Positions 8,824 to 21,019 of a stretch of DNA of 64,000 nucleotides are shown here, in pieces. The notes under the pieces were generated by a model that was not told the DNA's origin, made no database searches, and saw only the letters and a list, made by a program, of their open reading frames with translations. Origin of the DNA: Pristionchus mayeri (Eukaryota > Nematoda > Chromadorea > Rhabditida > Neodiplogasteridae); contig BTRK01000005.1 of assembly GCA_036245805.1 (NCBI GenBank), positions 930,001 to 994,000 of the forward strand, given 5' to 3'. The first letter of the stretch is position 1, and each line of letters opens with the position of its first letter. The translations under genes were made by a program, and so were the position numbers.

Positions 8824-9355
8824 ATGAGGGGTAGATGTTACCCTCTGCCAAAACCAGCACGAGGGCTTTAAAAAAAGGGTGTTTTTTGGCCAATTTGTAG
8901 GGGAAAAAAGCCGATAAAATAGCATCATTTATTGTAGGCGACAAATAACATATACAATTTTGTAGGCACATGGCCTTTCGACGAGGTTCCTACAATAACG
9001 AATAACAAATAGTAGACTACAAAAAGACATAGTTAATTTGTAGGAGAGGGCGACAATCGGGGTGAAGCTACAAATATGTGCAATGAATAGTAGGCTACAA
9101 AATGTATTGTAGGGAGTGAAATTGTAGGGATACAACGGATCATGACAGTCCCTACAAAAACGTACCTAATTTTGTAGGCCTACTAATTGGTACCATTATT
9201 TGTAGGGACCACCTTCCGACCTATGTCCCTACAAATAATGGTACCAATTAGTAGGCCTACAAAATTAGGTACGATTTTGTAGGGTGTTTTTGCCTCCCGA
9301 GGCCCCTACAAATTAGCACCTCAATTTGTAGGCAAAGAGGCCAATTTGTAGGGAA
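8824..9355 (-). mobile_element. TTTGTAG-word element, copy 1
   Basis: A non-coding block of about 530 bp in which the word TTTGTAGG or its complement CCTACAAA (with small variations) occurs about 18 times in both orientations. It contains the 60-bp-stem hairpin at 9150-9284. Its left end (8824-8905) is nearly identical to 63262-63343 in reverse orientation, so this is a dispersed repeat family. Ends are not simple inverted repeats and no target duplication was found, so the class is unknown. Strand is given relative to copy 2 on plus. Open frames within it are not credible. Confidence 0.7.
9150..9284. repeat. 60-bp near-perfect hairpin within TTTGTAG element 1
   Basis: Arms 9150-9209 and 9225-9284 match as reverse complements at 59 of 60 positions around a 15-bp loop. 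Each arm contains several copies of the TTTGTAG word and the palindrome GTAGGCCTAC. Confidence 0.9.
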
Positions 9356-9640
9356 ATTTTAAAAAATAAAGTTTCAGTCTAAAAATCAATAAAGATGGAT
9401 ATGAAATTCGGAAAAAAAAGCCTGTGGCGTCATCGTTGAGGTCGTAAGATTCCTCCCAGCAATTTTGGAGCGAATCGGTTGTGGTCGCCTGAGGCCGAAA
9501 ATTGAAAATTTTCATGATCAAATACATGGAAAATTTTCGAAATTTCGACAAAAATTTTTTTTCGTTTTTTCTTCATTTTATGATGGAATATGATGAATTA
9601 AGGTATTTGCTCACATTTAGACGCTTGTTTCAGGTTATAT
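9356..9640 (-). other. Weak exon candidate, otherwise unassigned
   Basis: On the minus strand a CCTCAG acceptor near 9492 is followed by an open frame reading TTTDSLQNCWEESYDLNDDA. It has exon-like composition, but no partner exon or family can be named. The rest is AT-rich without recognisable features. Confidence 0.25.
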
Positions 9641-9962
9641 GTCGTCTGGAAGTCGTCGCCAGCTCGCCGGCCGGGGGAATTCGACCCACTGCAGAGTATT
9701 TTTGGAGTGATAAAACCACGGTGATCTGTACTATTATGATAAAATGTTACCTACGTCGTTTCTGTGTGTTCCAGAGCTCGCGGAAGTTGGTTCCTTTCAG
9801 TTGGCGAGTGAGATTTGACGATGGCTATCTGAAGAATAAAGACGATAGATTTGATTGTTGCACTATGTCCCTAGATGTCTCACTCTTCTACACGTTTATT
9901 ACTACATATCAATAAGGACAACTGTATAGTTTGAAGGTAAGATTCGGTGGAGATTTACTCAC

Positions 9963-10041
9963 AGTGGAAAGTGGGACAAGCAGGACGGCTGATCATGGCG
10001 GCATCGTTTCCGACGGCAGGCGTGTTGTTCGGTTGTGCTTT
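9963..10041 (-). CDS. Duplicated exon type 2, copy a (unrecognised gene)
   Basis: A 79-bp minus-strand exon bounded by TTTCAG and GTGAGTAAATC, open throughout (begins KAQPNNTPAVGND). Two paralogous exons at 10864-10950 and 11134-11207 share the same acceptor, the same donor and the downstream intron sequence, which also resembles in all three (GAATCTTA/CCGAATC area). Conservation of both splice sites and openness in three diverged copies suggests real coding origin. I do not recognise the protein. The upstream type-1 copy for this unit (about 10200-10112) has an in-frame stop, so this unit may be a pseudogene. Confidence 0.4.
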
Positions 10042-10863
10042 CTGAAATTTTCTGAACTTATTAAACTCGTGGAGGTGAGGTGGCGAGTTTCATAGCAGTG
10101 CAAACTCACGTCCATCCGGTCCCTTAGTCGTCTTGTGTTCTCGTATTGTGGACTGCATCTATGTTAATGGAGAGCATTATCTAGCGATACCCTCTGCGAG
10201 GGTGGACACAACCATGTAGGTGAGGCAACAAGAACAATTTATATTTATCTGTGGTCTGGTCGGGTTAGGCATTGTCGTCTTCGGAACATTCGTCGAGGGT
10301 TCTGCAAGTACAATCTAAGATGCTATTTGAGTAGTTCCCCTATGTTCCCCCCACATTCGAGGAAAAATAGATGCATACCTCATTTCCTATAGTCGTCTGT
10401 AGGTTTGTTCCGCCGAGGAAGATGCATCACTGAGTATCTGAATATGAATGAATTAAACATTATCAAGCAGGAGATTTAAGTAAATTCTTGAGTGATTTTT
10501 TTCCGAATAATATCTCGGGTTGTACTAGTAGTGCGTGACAATGGACTCACGTCTGTCTGTGTTCTAGTCGTCTTCTTCCTCTTCAGCATTTCTCCCGTGA
10601 GTCTATGTGAGGTAGAGTTAAAATAGCCACATGATGTGGATGGACACAACCGTTTACTCAACACTGACAAAAAAAGATTTTATTCTCATTTCTGTGAGAC
10701 CAATCCACTGTTTCTTCTTCGTTGTCTTCGGTGATGCATCTGTAATGTATTCTGTCGCTCATTCTTATCGGCGAGAGAGTGTGTGGTTTGGAGAGAGTCA
10801 GAGTGCATATCAATAAGGACAACTGTATAGTTTGAAGATAAGATTCGGTGGAGATTTACTCAC

Positions 10864-10950
10864 AGTGGAAATGGGCAAGTAGGACGGCTGACCATCGCGG
10901 CATCGTTTCCGACGGCTCTCGTTCAGGCGGGCAGGTTGAGGTTGTGATTT
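10864..10950 (-). CDS. Duplicated exon type 2, copy b (unrecognised gene)
   Basis: An 87-bp minus-strand exon, phase 0 at both ends, bounded by TTTCAG and GTGAGTAAATC. It reads KSQPQPARLNESRRKRCRDG then PSYLPIST, rich in Arg, Lys, Pro and Ser. It is paralogous to 10041-9963 and 11207-11134. No clear type-1 exon precedes it within 200 bp. A nuclear or nucleic-acid-binding role could be guessed from the basic patch, but there is no domain to support it. Confidence 0.4.
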
Positions 10951-11133
10951 CTGAAACTGACTATACTTATTAGAGTCAAACTCAGAGTCTTGATGCTATT
11001 TTGAACACTGCTGAATGTAATGCGGAATGTAATGCGGCGGTATGTCTCTACATGTTTCACGAATTCTACACCTACAAGTCAATAAGGACTTCTGTATACT
11101 TTTGAAGAGAAGATTCTGTGGAGATTTACTCAC

Positions 11134-11207
11134 GGTAGAAAGTGGACTCTTAGGAGATCTGACGATGGCGGCTTTTTTTCTGATGGCTTTCGCTCAGGCG
11201 GTGTTTT
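11134..11207 (-). CDS. Duplicated exon type 2, copy c (unrecognised gene)
   Basis: A 74-bp minus-strand exon after TTTCAG, ending at GTGAGTAAATC, open throughout (KTPPERKPSEKKPPSSDLL). It joins in phase to the type-1 exon at 11385-11310 across a 102-bp intron, which makes this pair the most credible gene fragment of the cluster. Lys/Pro/Ser-rich and probably disordered. Confidence 0.45.
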
Positions 11208-11309
11208 CTGAAATTGTCTAAATTTGTAAGGGGTTAGGTTAACTTAGATTGTTGAAACTGTTTTGAATACTCTCTAGTGCCTCGCACATGTAATTTTCAA
11301 TGTCCTCAC

Positions 11310-11385
11310 TTTAGTCGGCTTGCGTTTTCTTCGACGGCTTGGACGTTTGCATCCATGTTGAAGGAGAACACTGTCTTCGTCGGCC
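11310..11385 (-). CDS. Duplicated exon type 1, copy b: acidic then basic
   Basis: A 76-bp minus-strand exon between TTGTAG and GTGAGG. It reads ADEDSVLLQHGC followed by KRPSRRRKRKPTK, the latter resembling a nuclear localisation signal. It joins in phase to 11207-11134. The paralogous exon at 12213-12130 shares the acidic (EDS) start and basic end. Family unknown. Confidence 0.45.
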
Positions 11386-11761
11386 CTACAAGAGGATATG
11401 AGTTACTAAATGAATAATTCCCTTTTTTAATGATCTATAACTTATTTTGTTTCTGTCTATATCGCATAGTAATTGTTGTTTAAGGACATAATATAATTGA
11501 GTAGTTAATAGTTAATTGAGGATTAGCCAAAGCGCCGAATCGACAAATCAGGAATGAAAGGTTTCAAATGGAACAATATTATCTTCCTAGCTCATGGAAA
11601 TAGACTCACGTCTGTCAGTACTCTATTCTGGTTAACTTAGAGTGTAGAGACTATTTTAAATACTGCCGACCTAATACATAGAATACTCACATGTATCCTG
11701 TCCTTTTCTAGTAGTCTCGGGCCTTCTCGGACGACATCTGCATCTATATTAAAAGAGAACA

Positions 11762-11887
11762 TTATTTAGAGATAACCCCACGATAAGGGTGGATACAACC
11801 ATTCAGGTAAGGCAATAAAAAATTTATTCTTGTCTGGGGATGATCGGGATGGACACTGTCTTCTTCGGAGTCTTCGTCGAGGAATCT
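11762..11887 (-). CDS. Acidic exon with stop, possible 3' exon (unrecognised)
   Basis: From an ATTCAG acceptor at 11888 the frame reads RFLDEDSEEDSVHPDHPQTR and continues to a TAA at 11762-11764. A diverged relative lies at about 10164-10302 (TLDECSEDDNA, then a stop), with the flanking sequence after the stop also conserved (ATAATG-CTC). This supports a duplicated module of which 10164-10302 is a decayed copy. It is unclear whether the exon is terminal or spliced onward at an internal donor. Confidence 0.35.
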   Translation of the reverse strand, partial: RFLDEDSEEDSVHPDHPQTRINFLLPYLNGCIHPYRGVISK

Positions 11888-12129
11888 CTGAATTGAGTCT
11901 AATTTACTAAATGAATAATTTTCTGCGCGGCGCATAAATTGTTGTTCAGGGAAACACAATTTGATTATGATCTGCTATAGCGCCGAATCAGTAGAGAAAA
12001 TGGTTGATTTCAGAATTGACTAGAGTACTGGACTAGAATTGTCTATTCACAAGTAAAGCTGAAATGACAACTGATTCCTAGACCCCAAAGGAGTAAGTGT
12101 GTTTGACTAGTGCATGGAAATCACCTCAC

Positions 12130-12213
12130 TTTTGCCCGTACTGTAGTCGTCTCGTCTTTCTCGATTGCACGTCTCCCATCAATATGTATTCTTCTTCGGA
12201 GTCTTCGAAGCAT
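12130..12213 (-). CDS. Duplicated exon type 1, copy a: acidic then basic
   Basis: An 84-bp minus-strand exon between TTGTAG and GTGAGG. It reads CFEDSEEEYILMGDVQ then SRKTRRLQYGQ. The acidic start and basic end match copy b at 11385-11310. Further weak relatives of these exons lie near 10720-10680 (ITEDNEEETVDW), 10610-10545 (EMLKRKKTTRTQTD) and 11735-11685 (RPRRPETTRKGQD). I do not recognise the protein. Confidence 0.45.
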
Positions 12214-12639
12214 CTACAAGAATTAATAATTGAGAAAACACCGAAGTACTTGGAGTGAAATACAGGTTTACAATTTGATGAGTATCATTTATTTAAAATG
12301 GTGTATACCTATATCGGACGTGGCGCGCAGTCGCTTCGCAAGCATTGCCAAGCGCGCAATTTTCCGGTTATGAGATAGTCAACAAAATATACTTGAACCG
12401 AAAATTAGGCGGCCCTAACTCCGCTCCTTTCCACCATTACTATGAATACGATTCACCCAACCGTTAACTGAAAGCGAAACAGAACCCCATGGCTGCGGGG
12501 AGAGTATAAAATGAATGTGGAATGATTGCGAAATTGCGGAACGATTGCGTAATTGCTCATTCTGTAGTGCAAATTCAGTGATCAACCGCAATGTGGAATG
12601 GAAATGAGAAAGGTTTTCCGCATCCCGTATAGACAACCC

Positions 12640-12960
12640 TACTCAACACCGGCACAATAATGGACAAGGAAGAGGAGGACATACCTCTCCTTTCGTTGTT
12701 GTCTGCAGGTTCCGCCGAAGAATATGTCGTGTCCGCGTGATGTCTGAATGTATTAATTAGTGTAAAGGATACATTGACGAGACTTTAATATTTGCTTAGA
12801 CATCTAATGAGAGGACTCAGCTATTCTCTGTTGTACATCTCTATTAGACACCTATTTCGTACGGATAGGCTATTAGATACTGCTTTCGTACTCTATCTCT
12901 ATCGCGTACCTTCAGATGAATCGCTTGTGCCATCGCTGGAACCCACGAAGCCGTCTAAGG
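12640..12960 (-). other. Further exon-like segments of the unrecognised cluster
   Basis: On the minus strand two segments have exon signals. One near 12950-12910 (TAG acceptor, GTACGC donor) reads GFVGSSDGTSDSSEG. One near 12745-12685 reads DTTYSSAEPADNNERR and ends at GTATGT; it has a diverged relative at about 10430-10378 that contains an in-frame TAG. They may be 5' exons of the same duplicated gene. The plus strand of the 12.9-kb segment could also be spliced, so orientation rests on consistency with the neighbours. Confidence 0.3.
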
Positions 12961-14391
12961 TATAAGGTACATTCGGTGAGTTTGACACCTTTAGGTTTGC
13001 GAATGTGACAATTGACACCAACATTTGTATGTTGCAACTGATTTATTTCGAAACATAACATAAATTTAACAATTGATAGAGATTAACTCGTAAAGGACGG
13101 CTTAAAATGACGTTTGAACTTATGAAGAAGGATCAAGGCGAGTCACGAGAAGATCACGATAGCTTGTAGAAGATCTGTAATAGACTTGTATCTTCGAGAA
13201 GTGCCATTTGATGCTTACGTCTTTATGAAAGTCACTCGGAATTTATGTCTCCAGTAGGCTGCACTTATAACCCCGAAACCGCAGTAGAGTTCACTGTCGT
13301 CTGCGGTGGCTCGGAATATTCATCTTTTGAGTTTCATTTTCTTTAATCGGAAGTCATAAATACCTTCCGGTACATAGAAGAAAGGTATCTACATTGCAGT
13401 GATCAGTGTTGAGTTAAAGTTTTTATTCAATAATTCTCGTTTTTTAAAAACTTATAAACTATTATAGTGTCGAACCTCATTTTCCATCGTCTCGACGTCT
13501 CCGTTACTCTATTTCCGTGCGTCTTGGTGCATACAGTCACATACACGAAGATGTGTTTGTGGGCGTCTGAGATGGCCTCCTAGTCGTTCCGTGCCAATCC
13601 TATCTTCACAGTGAGTCCGTGCTGCAATTTATTCTAATAATTAAGATTTTTCAAAACAACTTTCTCAATCATTTTTCTCTTTCTTCACTATGCACATTTG
13701 ATCTTTTTTATCCTTTTCTAACCTCGTTCAAGGTAATCTTTTATATTTCGCCGTCTGTTGCTCCGTTTGGGACATTTAGATAGTGTTCGAAGTTCTTATT
13801 CAACGTGCAACTTCAACGAGCTACAAAACTCCATTTTTACAGCTAAAAATAATTTTCAAAATGTCACACGGGCTCCCAAGATATGTGTGATACCTCCCCA
13901 AGATATTTTCCCAATTTGGCGATGCTTCAAAAGGAGTGATAGGTTCCACATACGAAATTCCGATCGGTATCTACAATATCTTCACAAATACAAACTTGGT
14001 TTTCTGTATCCCCAAGTATTTCGATTTTAAGATATAAGTGTTCACATGGACTGATAACCTTCACCCTCTGATCTTCAAAAAAATGATTAGTATGTTTTAT
14101 GCAATATCGTAAACAAAAATAAATATAATGAATGATAGAGGGCTTTATACTGCTTGAAAAAAATATAGAGAGAAGGAATTCGACGTTATTTTAGGGGAGT
14201 GAATGGTATGAAGTAGGCTAATGCAATCAATAGATACTAATCCATAGTTGAATTCAGGTATAACAATGATCAATCTACATAGGAGTCTGCGTTTCCTAGT
14301 TCGACAACGACCAGTGGGTGACGTCTCATCGAATTCCTGATGTCGGCATGCCGAAGAGTAACCAGAAGAGCACATCAGTTCGTTGTAAATC
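12961..14391. other. AT-rich intergenic sequence before the satellite
   Basis: No gene is supported. A 90-codon plus-strand frame at 13758-14030 has no neighbours, splice partners or recognisable motif and AT-rich codon use like its surroundings. No tRNA or transposon ends were seen. Confidence 0.5.
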
Positions 14392-15110
14392 TCAAAGTGA
14401 TCGGATAGTTCTAGTTCTTTAACTGGGGCAATACATGCATCCCAGGAATCATCCCCACCAAGTCCTAAGCCAATCCCCCACCATGATGTTCACCCCCTAT
14501 TTTGGGCTGGCATTGCTCCCCTCTATCCCAGATGCAAGTCACAGGGATATCCAAAATGATCGAGTAGCTCTGCAAATTTACGGGGGCACTAAACTCACCC
14601 TAGTAATCATCCCTGTCAAGTCTCAAGTCAATCCCTCACCATGATGTTCACCCCTATTTTGGGTCGGAGAGAACCCCCTCCATCCCAGAGGTCAGTGACA
14701 GGATCAACCAAAATGGTCGGAAAGCTCTGCAAATTTATGGCGGCACTAAATATACCCTAGTAATCATCTCTGCCAAGTCCTAAGCCTATTGGCGGCCATC
14801 GATTTTTCGTCTATGTCCTCCCTCTCACTCCGGCCAGATATCCCCCCCTACCCACCACAGGTCAGTCACAGGTATTGCCAAAATGATCGGATAGCTCTGC
14901 AAACTTACGGCGTCACTAAATATACATTTGTGATCATCCCTGTCAAGTCTCAAGTCAATCCCCCACCATGACGTTCACCCCTATTTTGGGTTGACATGAC
15001 TCCCATAACTCCCAGAGGTCAGTGACAGGCATTGCCAAAATGATCGGATAGCTCTGCAAATTTACGGCGGCACTAAATATACCCTAGTAATCATCTCTGC
15101 CAAGTCCTAA
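14392..15110 (+). repeat. Diverged left edge of the satellite
   Basis: The first monomers carry the highest number of differences from the rest (for example AGTTCTAGTTCTTTAACTGGGG for the type C start, and CACCCCCTATTTTGGGCTGG). Diverged edges beside homogeneous interiors are usual where unequal exchange homogenises the centre. Confidence 0.7.
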
Positions 15111-16470
15111 GCCTATTGGCGACCATCGATTTTTCGTCTATGTCATCCCTCTCACTCCGGCCAGATATCCCCCCCTACCCACCACAGGTCAGTCACAGGT
15201 ATTGCCGAAATGGTCGGATAGCTCTGCAAATTTACGGCGGCACTAAATATACCCTAGTAATCATCTCTGCCAAGTCCTAAGCCTATTGGCGACCATCGAT
15301 TTTTCGTCTATGTCCTCCCTCTCACTCCGGCCAGATATCCCCCCTACCCACCACAGGTCAGTCACAGGTATTGCCGAAATGATCGGATAGCTCTGCAAAT
15401 TTACGGCGGCACTAAATATACCCTAGTAATCATCTCTGCCAAGTCCTAAGCCTATTGGCGACCATCGATTTTTCGTCTATGTCCTCCCTCTCACTCCGGC
15501 CAGATATCCCCCTTACCCACCACAGGTCAGTCACAGGTATTTCCGAAATGATCGGATAGCTCTGCAAATTTACGGCGGCACTAAATATACCCTAGTAATC
15601 ATCTCTGCCAAGTCCTAAGCCTATTGGCGACCATCGATTTTTCGTCTATGTCCTCCCTCTCACTCCGGCCAGATATCCCCCTTACCCACCACAGGTCAGT
15701 CACAGGTATTGCCGAAATGATCGGATAGCTCTGCAAATTTACGGCGGCACTAAATATACCCTAGTAATCATCTCTGCCAAGTCCTAAGCCTATTGGCGAC
15801 CATCGATTTTTCGTCTATGTCATCCCTCTCACTCCGGCCAGATATCCCCCCCTACCCACCACAGGTCAGTCACAGGTATTGCCGAAATGGTCGGATAGCT
15901 CTGCAAATTTACGGCGGCACTAAATATACCCTAGTAATCATCTCTGCCAAGTCCTAAGCCTATTGGCGACCATCGATTTTTCGTCTATGTCCTCCCTCTC
16001 ACTCCGGCCAGATATCCCCCCTACCCACCACAGGTCAGTCACAGGTATTGCCGAAATGATCGGATAGCTCTGCAAATTTACGGCGGCACTAAATATACCC
16101 TAGTAATCATCTCTGCCAAGTCCTAAGCCTATTGGCGACCATCGATTTTTCGTCTATGTCCTCCCTCTCACTCCGGCCAGATATCCCCCTTACCCACCAC
16201 AGGTCAGTCACAGGTATTGCCGAAATGATCGGATAGCTCTGCAAATTTACGGCGGCACTAAATATACCCTAGTAATCATCTCTGCCAAGTCCTAAGCCTA
16301 TTGGCGACCATCGATTTTTCGTCTATGTCCTCCCTCTCACTCCGGCCAGATATCCCCCCTACCCACCACAGGTCAGTCACAGGTATTGCCAAAATGATCG
16401 GATAGCTCTGCAAATTTACGGCGTCACTAAATATACCCTAGTAATCATCCCTGTCAAGTCTCAAGTCAAT
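15111..16470 (+). repeat. Four-monomer higher-order repeat, about 678 bp
   Basis: Marker variants recur in the same order: a TATGTCATCC monomer with GAAATGGTCGG appears at 15139 and 15817 (678 bp apart), followed each time by monomers with 6-C and CCCTTACCC variants. All are type A with the GCGGCAC body. Confidence 0.7.
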
Positions 16471-19400
16471 CCCCCACCATGACGTTCACCCCTATTTTGG
16501 GTTGACATGACTCCCATAACTCCCAGAGGTCAGTGACAGGCATTGCCAATATGATCGGATAGCTCTGCAAATTTATGGCGGCACTAAATATACCCTAGTA
16601 ATCATCTCTGCCAAGTCCTAAGCCTATTGGCGACCATCGATTTTTCGTCTATGTCCTCCCTCTCACTCCGGCCAGATATCCCCCCCTACCCACCACAGGT
16701 CAGTCACAGGTATTGCCAAAATGATCGGATAGCTCTGCAAATTTACGGCGTCACTAAATATACCCTAGTGATCATCCCTGTCAAGTCTCAAGTCAATCCC
16801 CCACCATGACGTTCACCCCTATTTTGGGTTGACATGACTCCCATAACTCCCAGAGGTCAGTGACAGGCATTGCCAATATGATCGGATAGCTCTGCAAATT
16901 TATGGCGGCACTAAATATACCCTAGTAATCATCTCTGCCAAGTCCTAAGCCTATTGGCGACCATCGATTTTTCGTCTATGTCCTCCCTCTCACTCCGGCC
17001 AGATATCCCCCCTACCCACCACAGGTCAGTCACAGGTATTGCCGAAATGATCGGATAGCTCTGCAAATTTACGGCGGCACTAAATATACCCTAGTAATCA
17101 TCTCTGCCAAGTCCTAAGCCTATTGGCGACCATCGATTTTTCGTCTATGTCCTCCCTCTCACTCCGGCCAGATATCCCCCCCTACCCACCACAGGTCAGT
17201 CACAGGTATTGCCGAAATGATCGGATAGCTCTGCAAATTTACGGCGGCACTAAATATACCCTAGTAATCATCCCTGCCAAGTCCTAAGCCTATTGGCGAC
17301 CATCGATTTTTCGTCTATGTCCTCCCTCTCACTCCGGCCAGATATCCCCCCCTACCCACCACAGGTCAGTCACAGGTATTGCCGAAATGATCGGATAGCT
17401 CTGCAAACTTACGGCGTCACTAAATATACCCTAGTGATCATCCCTGTCAAGTCCTAAGCCTATTGGCGACCATCGATTTTTCGTCTATGTCATCCCTCTC
17501 ACTCCGGCCAGATATCCCCCCCTACCCACCACAGGTCAGTCACAGGTATTGCCGAAATGGTCGGATAGCTCTGCAAACTTACGGCGTCACTAAATATACC
17601 CTAGTGATCATCCCTGTCAAGTCCTAAGCCTATTGGCGACCATCGATTTTTCGTCTATGTCCTCCCTCTCACTCCGGCCAGATATCCCCCCTACCCACCA
17701 CAGGTCAGTCACAGGTATTGCCGAAATGATCGGATAGCTCTGCAAACTTACGGCGTCACTAAATATACCCTAGTGATCATCCCTGTCAAGTCCTAAGCCT
17801 ATTGGCGACCATCGATTTTTCGTCTATGTCCTCCCTCTCACTCCGGCCAGATATCCCCCTACCCACCATAGGTCAGTCACAGGTATTGCCGAAATGATCG
17901 GATAGCTCTGCAAACTTACGGCGTCACTAAATATACCCTAGTGATCATCCCTGTCAAGTCCTAAGCCTATTGGCGACCATCGATTTTTCGTCTATGTCCT
18001 CCCTCTCACTCCGGCCAGATATCCCCCCTACCCACCACAGGTCAGTCACAGGTATTGCCGAAATGATCGGATAGCTCTGCAAACTTACGGCGTCACTAAA
18101 TATACCCTAGTGATCATCCCTGTCAAGTCCTAAGCCTATTGGCGACCATCGATTTTTCGTCTATGTCCTCCCTCTCACTCCGGCCAGATATCCCCCTACC
18201 CACCATAGGTCAGTCACAGGTATTGCCGAAATGATCGGATAGCTCTGCAAACTTACGGCGTCACTAAATATACCCTAGTGATCATCCCTGTCAAGTCCTA
18301 AGCCTATTGGCGACCATCGATTTTTCGTCTATGTCCTCCCTCTCACTCCGGCCAGATATCCCCCCCTACCCACCACAGGTCAGTCACAGGTATTGCCGAA
18401 ATGATCGGATAGCTCTGCAAATTTACGGCGGCACTAAATATACCCTAGTAATCATCTCTGCCAAGTCCTAAGCCTATTGGCGACCATCGATTTTTCGTCT
18501 ATGTCCTCCCTCTCACTCCGGCCAGATATCCCCCCTACCCACCACAGGTCAGTCACAGGTATTGCCGAAATGATCGGATAGCTCTGCAAACTTACGGCGT
18601 CACTAAATATACCCTAGTGATCATCCCTGTCAAGTCCTAAGCCTATTGGCGACCATCGATTTTTCGTCTATGTCCTCCCTCTCACTCCGGCCAGATATCC
18701 CCCCTACCCACCATAGGTCAGTCACAGGTATTGCCGAAATGATCGGATAGCTCTGCAAACTTACGGCGTCACTAAATATACCCTAGTGATCATCCCTGTC
18801 AAGTCTCAAGTCAATCCCCCACCATGACGTTCACCCCTATTTTGGGTTGACATGACTCCCATAACTCCCAGAGGTCAGTGACAGGCATTGCCAATATGAT
18901 CGGATAGCTCTGCAAATTTATGGCGGCACTAAATATACCCTAGTAATCATCTCTGCCAAGTCCTAAGCCTATTGGCGACCATCGATTTTTCGTCTATGTC
19001 CTCCCTCTCACTCCGGCCAGATATCCCCCCTACCCACCACAGGTCAGTCACAGGTATTGCCGAAATGATCGGATAGCTCTGCAAATTTACGGCGGCACTA
19101 AATATACCCTAGTAATCATCTCTGCCAAGTCCTAAGCCTATTGGCGACCATCGATTTTTCGTCTATGTCCTCCCTCTCACTCCGGCCAGATATCCCCCCC
19201 TACCCACCACAGGTCAGTCACAGGTATTGCCGAAATGATCGGATAGCTCTGCAAATTTACGGCGGCACTAAATATACCCTAGTAATCATCCCTGCCAAGT
19301 CCTAAGCCTATTGGCGACCATCGATTTTTCGTCTATGTCCTCCCTCTCACTCCGGCCAGATATCCCCCCCTACCCACCACAGGTCAGTCACAGGTATTGC

Positions 19401-21019
19401 CGAAATGATCGGATAGCTCTGCAAACTTACGGCGTCACTAAATATACCCTAGTGATCATCCCTGTCAAGTCCTAAGCCTATTGGCGACCATCGATTTTTC
19501 GTCTATGTCATCCCTCTCACTCCGGCCAGATATCCCCCCCTACCCACCACAGGTCAGTCACAGGTATTGCCGAAATGGTCGGATAGCTCTGCAAACTTAC
19601 GGCGTCACTAAATATACCCTAGTGATCATCCCTGTCAAGTCCTAAGCCTATTGGCGACCATCGATTTTTCGTCTATGTCCTCCCTCTCACTCCGGCCAGA
19701 TATCCCCCCTACCCACCACAGGTCAGTCACAGGTATTGCCGAAATGATCGGATAGCTCTGCAAATTTACGGCGGCACTAAATATACCCTAGTAATCATCT
19801 CTTCCAAGTCCTAAGCCTATTGGCGACCATCGATTTTTCGTCTATGTCCTCCCTCTCACTCCGGCCAGATATCCCCCCTACCCACCACAGGTCAGTCACA
19901 GGTATTGCCGAAATGATCGGATAGCTCTGCAAACTTACGGCGTCACTAAATATACCCTAGTGATCATCCCTGTCAAGTCCTAAGCCTATTGGCGACCATC
20001 GATTTTTCGTCTATGTCCTCCCTCTCACTCCGGCCAGATATCCCCCCTACCCACCATAGGTCAGTCACAGGTATTGCCGAAATGATCGGATAGCTCTGCA
20101 AACTTACGGCGTCACTAAATATACCCTAGTGATCATCCCTGTCAAGTCTCAAGTCAATCCCCCACCATGACGTTCACCCCTATTTTGGGTTGACATGACT
20201 CCCATAACTCCCAGAGGTCAGTGACAGGCATTGCCAATATGATCGGATAGCTCTGCAAATTTACGGCGGCACTAAATATACCCTAGTAATCATCTCTGCC
20301 AAGTCCTAAGCCTATTGGCGACCATCGATTTTTCGTCTATGTCCTCCCTCTCACTCCGGCCAGATATCCCCCCCTACCCACCACAGGTCAGTCACAGGTA
20401 TTGCCGAAATGATCGGATAGCTCTGCAAATTTACGGCGGCACTAAATATACCCTAGTAATCATCCCTGTCAAGTCCTAAGCCTATTGGCGACCATCGATT
20501 TTTCGTCTATGTCCTCCCTCTCACTCCGGCCAGATATCCCCCCTACCCACCACAGGTCAGTCACAGGTATTGCCGAAATGATCGGATAGCTCTGCAAACT
20601 TACGGCGTCACTAAATATACCCTAGTGATCATCCCTGTCAAGTCCTAAGCCTATTGGCGACCATCGATTTTTCGTCTATGTCCTCCCTCTCACTCCGGCC
20701 AGATATCCCCCCTACCCACCATAGGTCAGTCACAGGTATTGCCGAAATGATCGGATAGCTCTGCAAATTTACGGCGGCACTAAATATACCCTAGTAATCA
20801 TCCCTGCCAAGTCCTAAGCCTATTGGCGACCATCGATTTTTCGTCTATGTCCTCCCTCTCACTCCGGCCAGATATCCCCCCCTACCCACCACAGGTCAGT
20901 CACAGGTATTGCCGAAATGATCGGATAGCTCTGCAAACTTACGGCGTCACTAAATATACCCTAGTGATCATCCCTGTCAAGTCCTAAGCCTATTGGCGAC
21001 CATCGATTTTTCGTCTATG

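Noticed and set aside
13758..14030. 90-codon plus-strand frame
   Set aside because: No motif, no splice partners, no 3'-end signal and composition like the surroundings.
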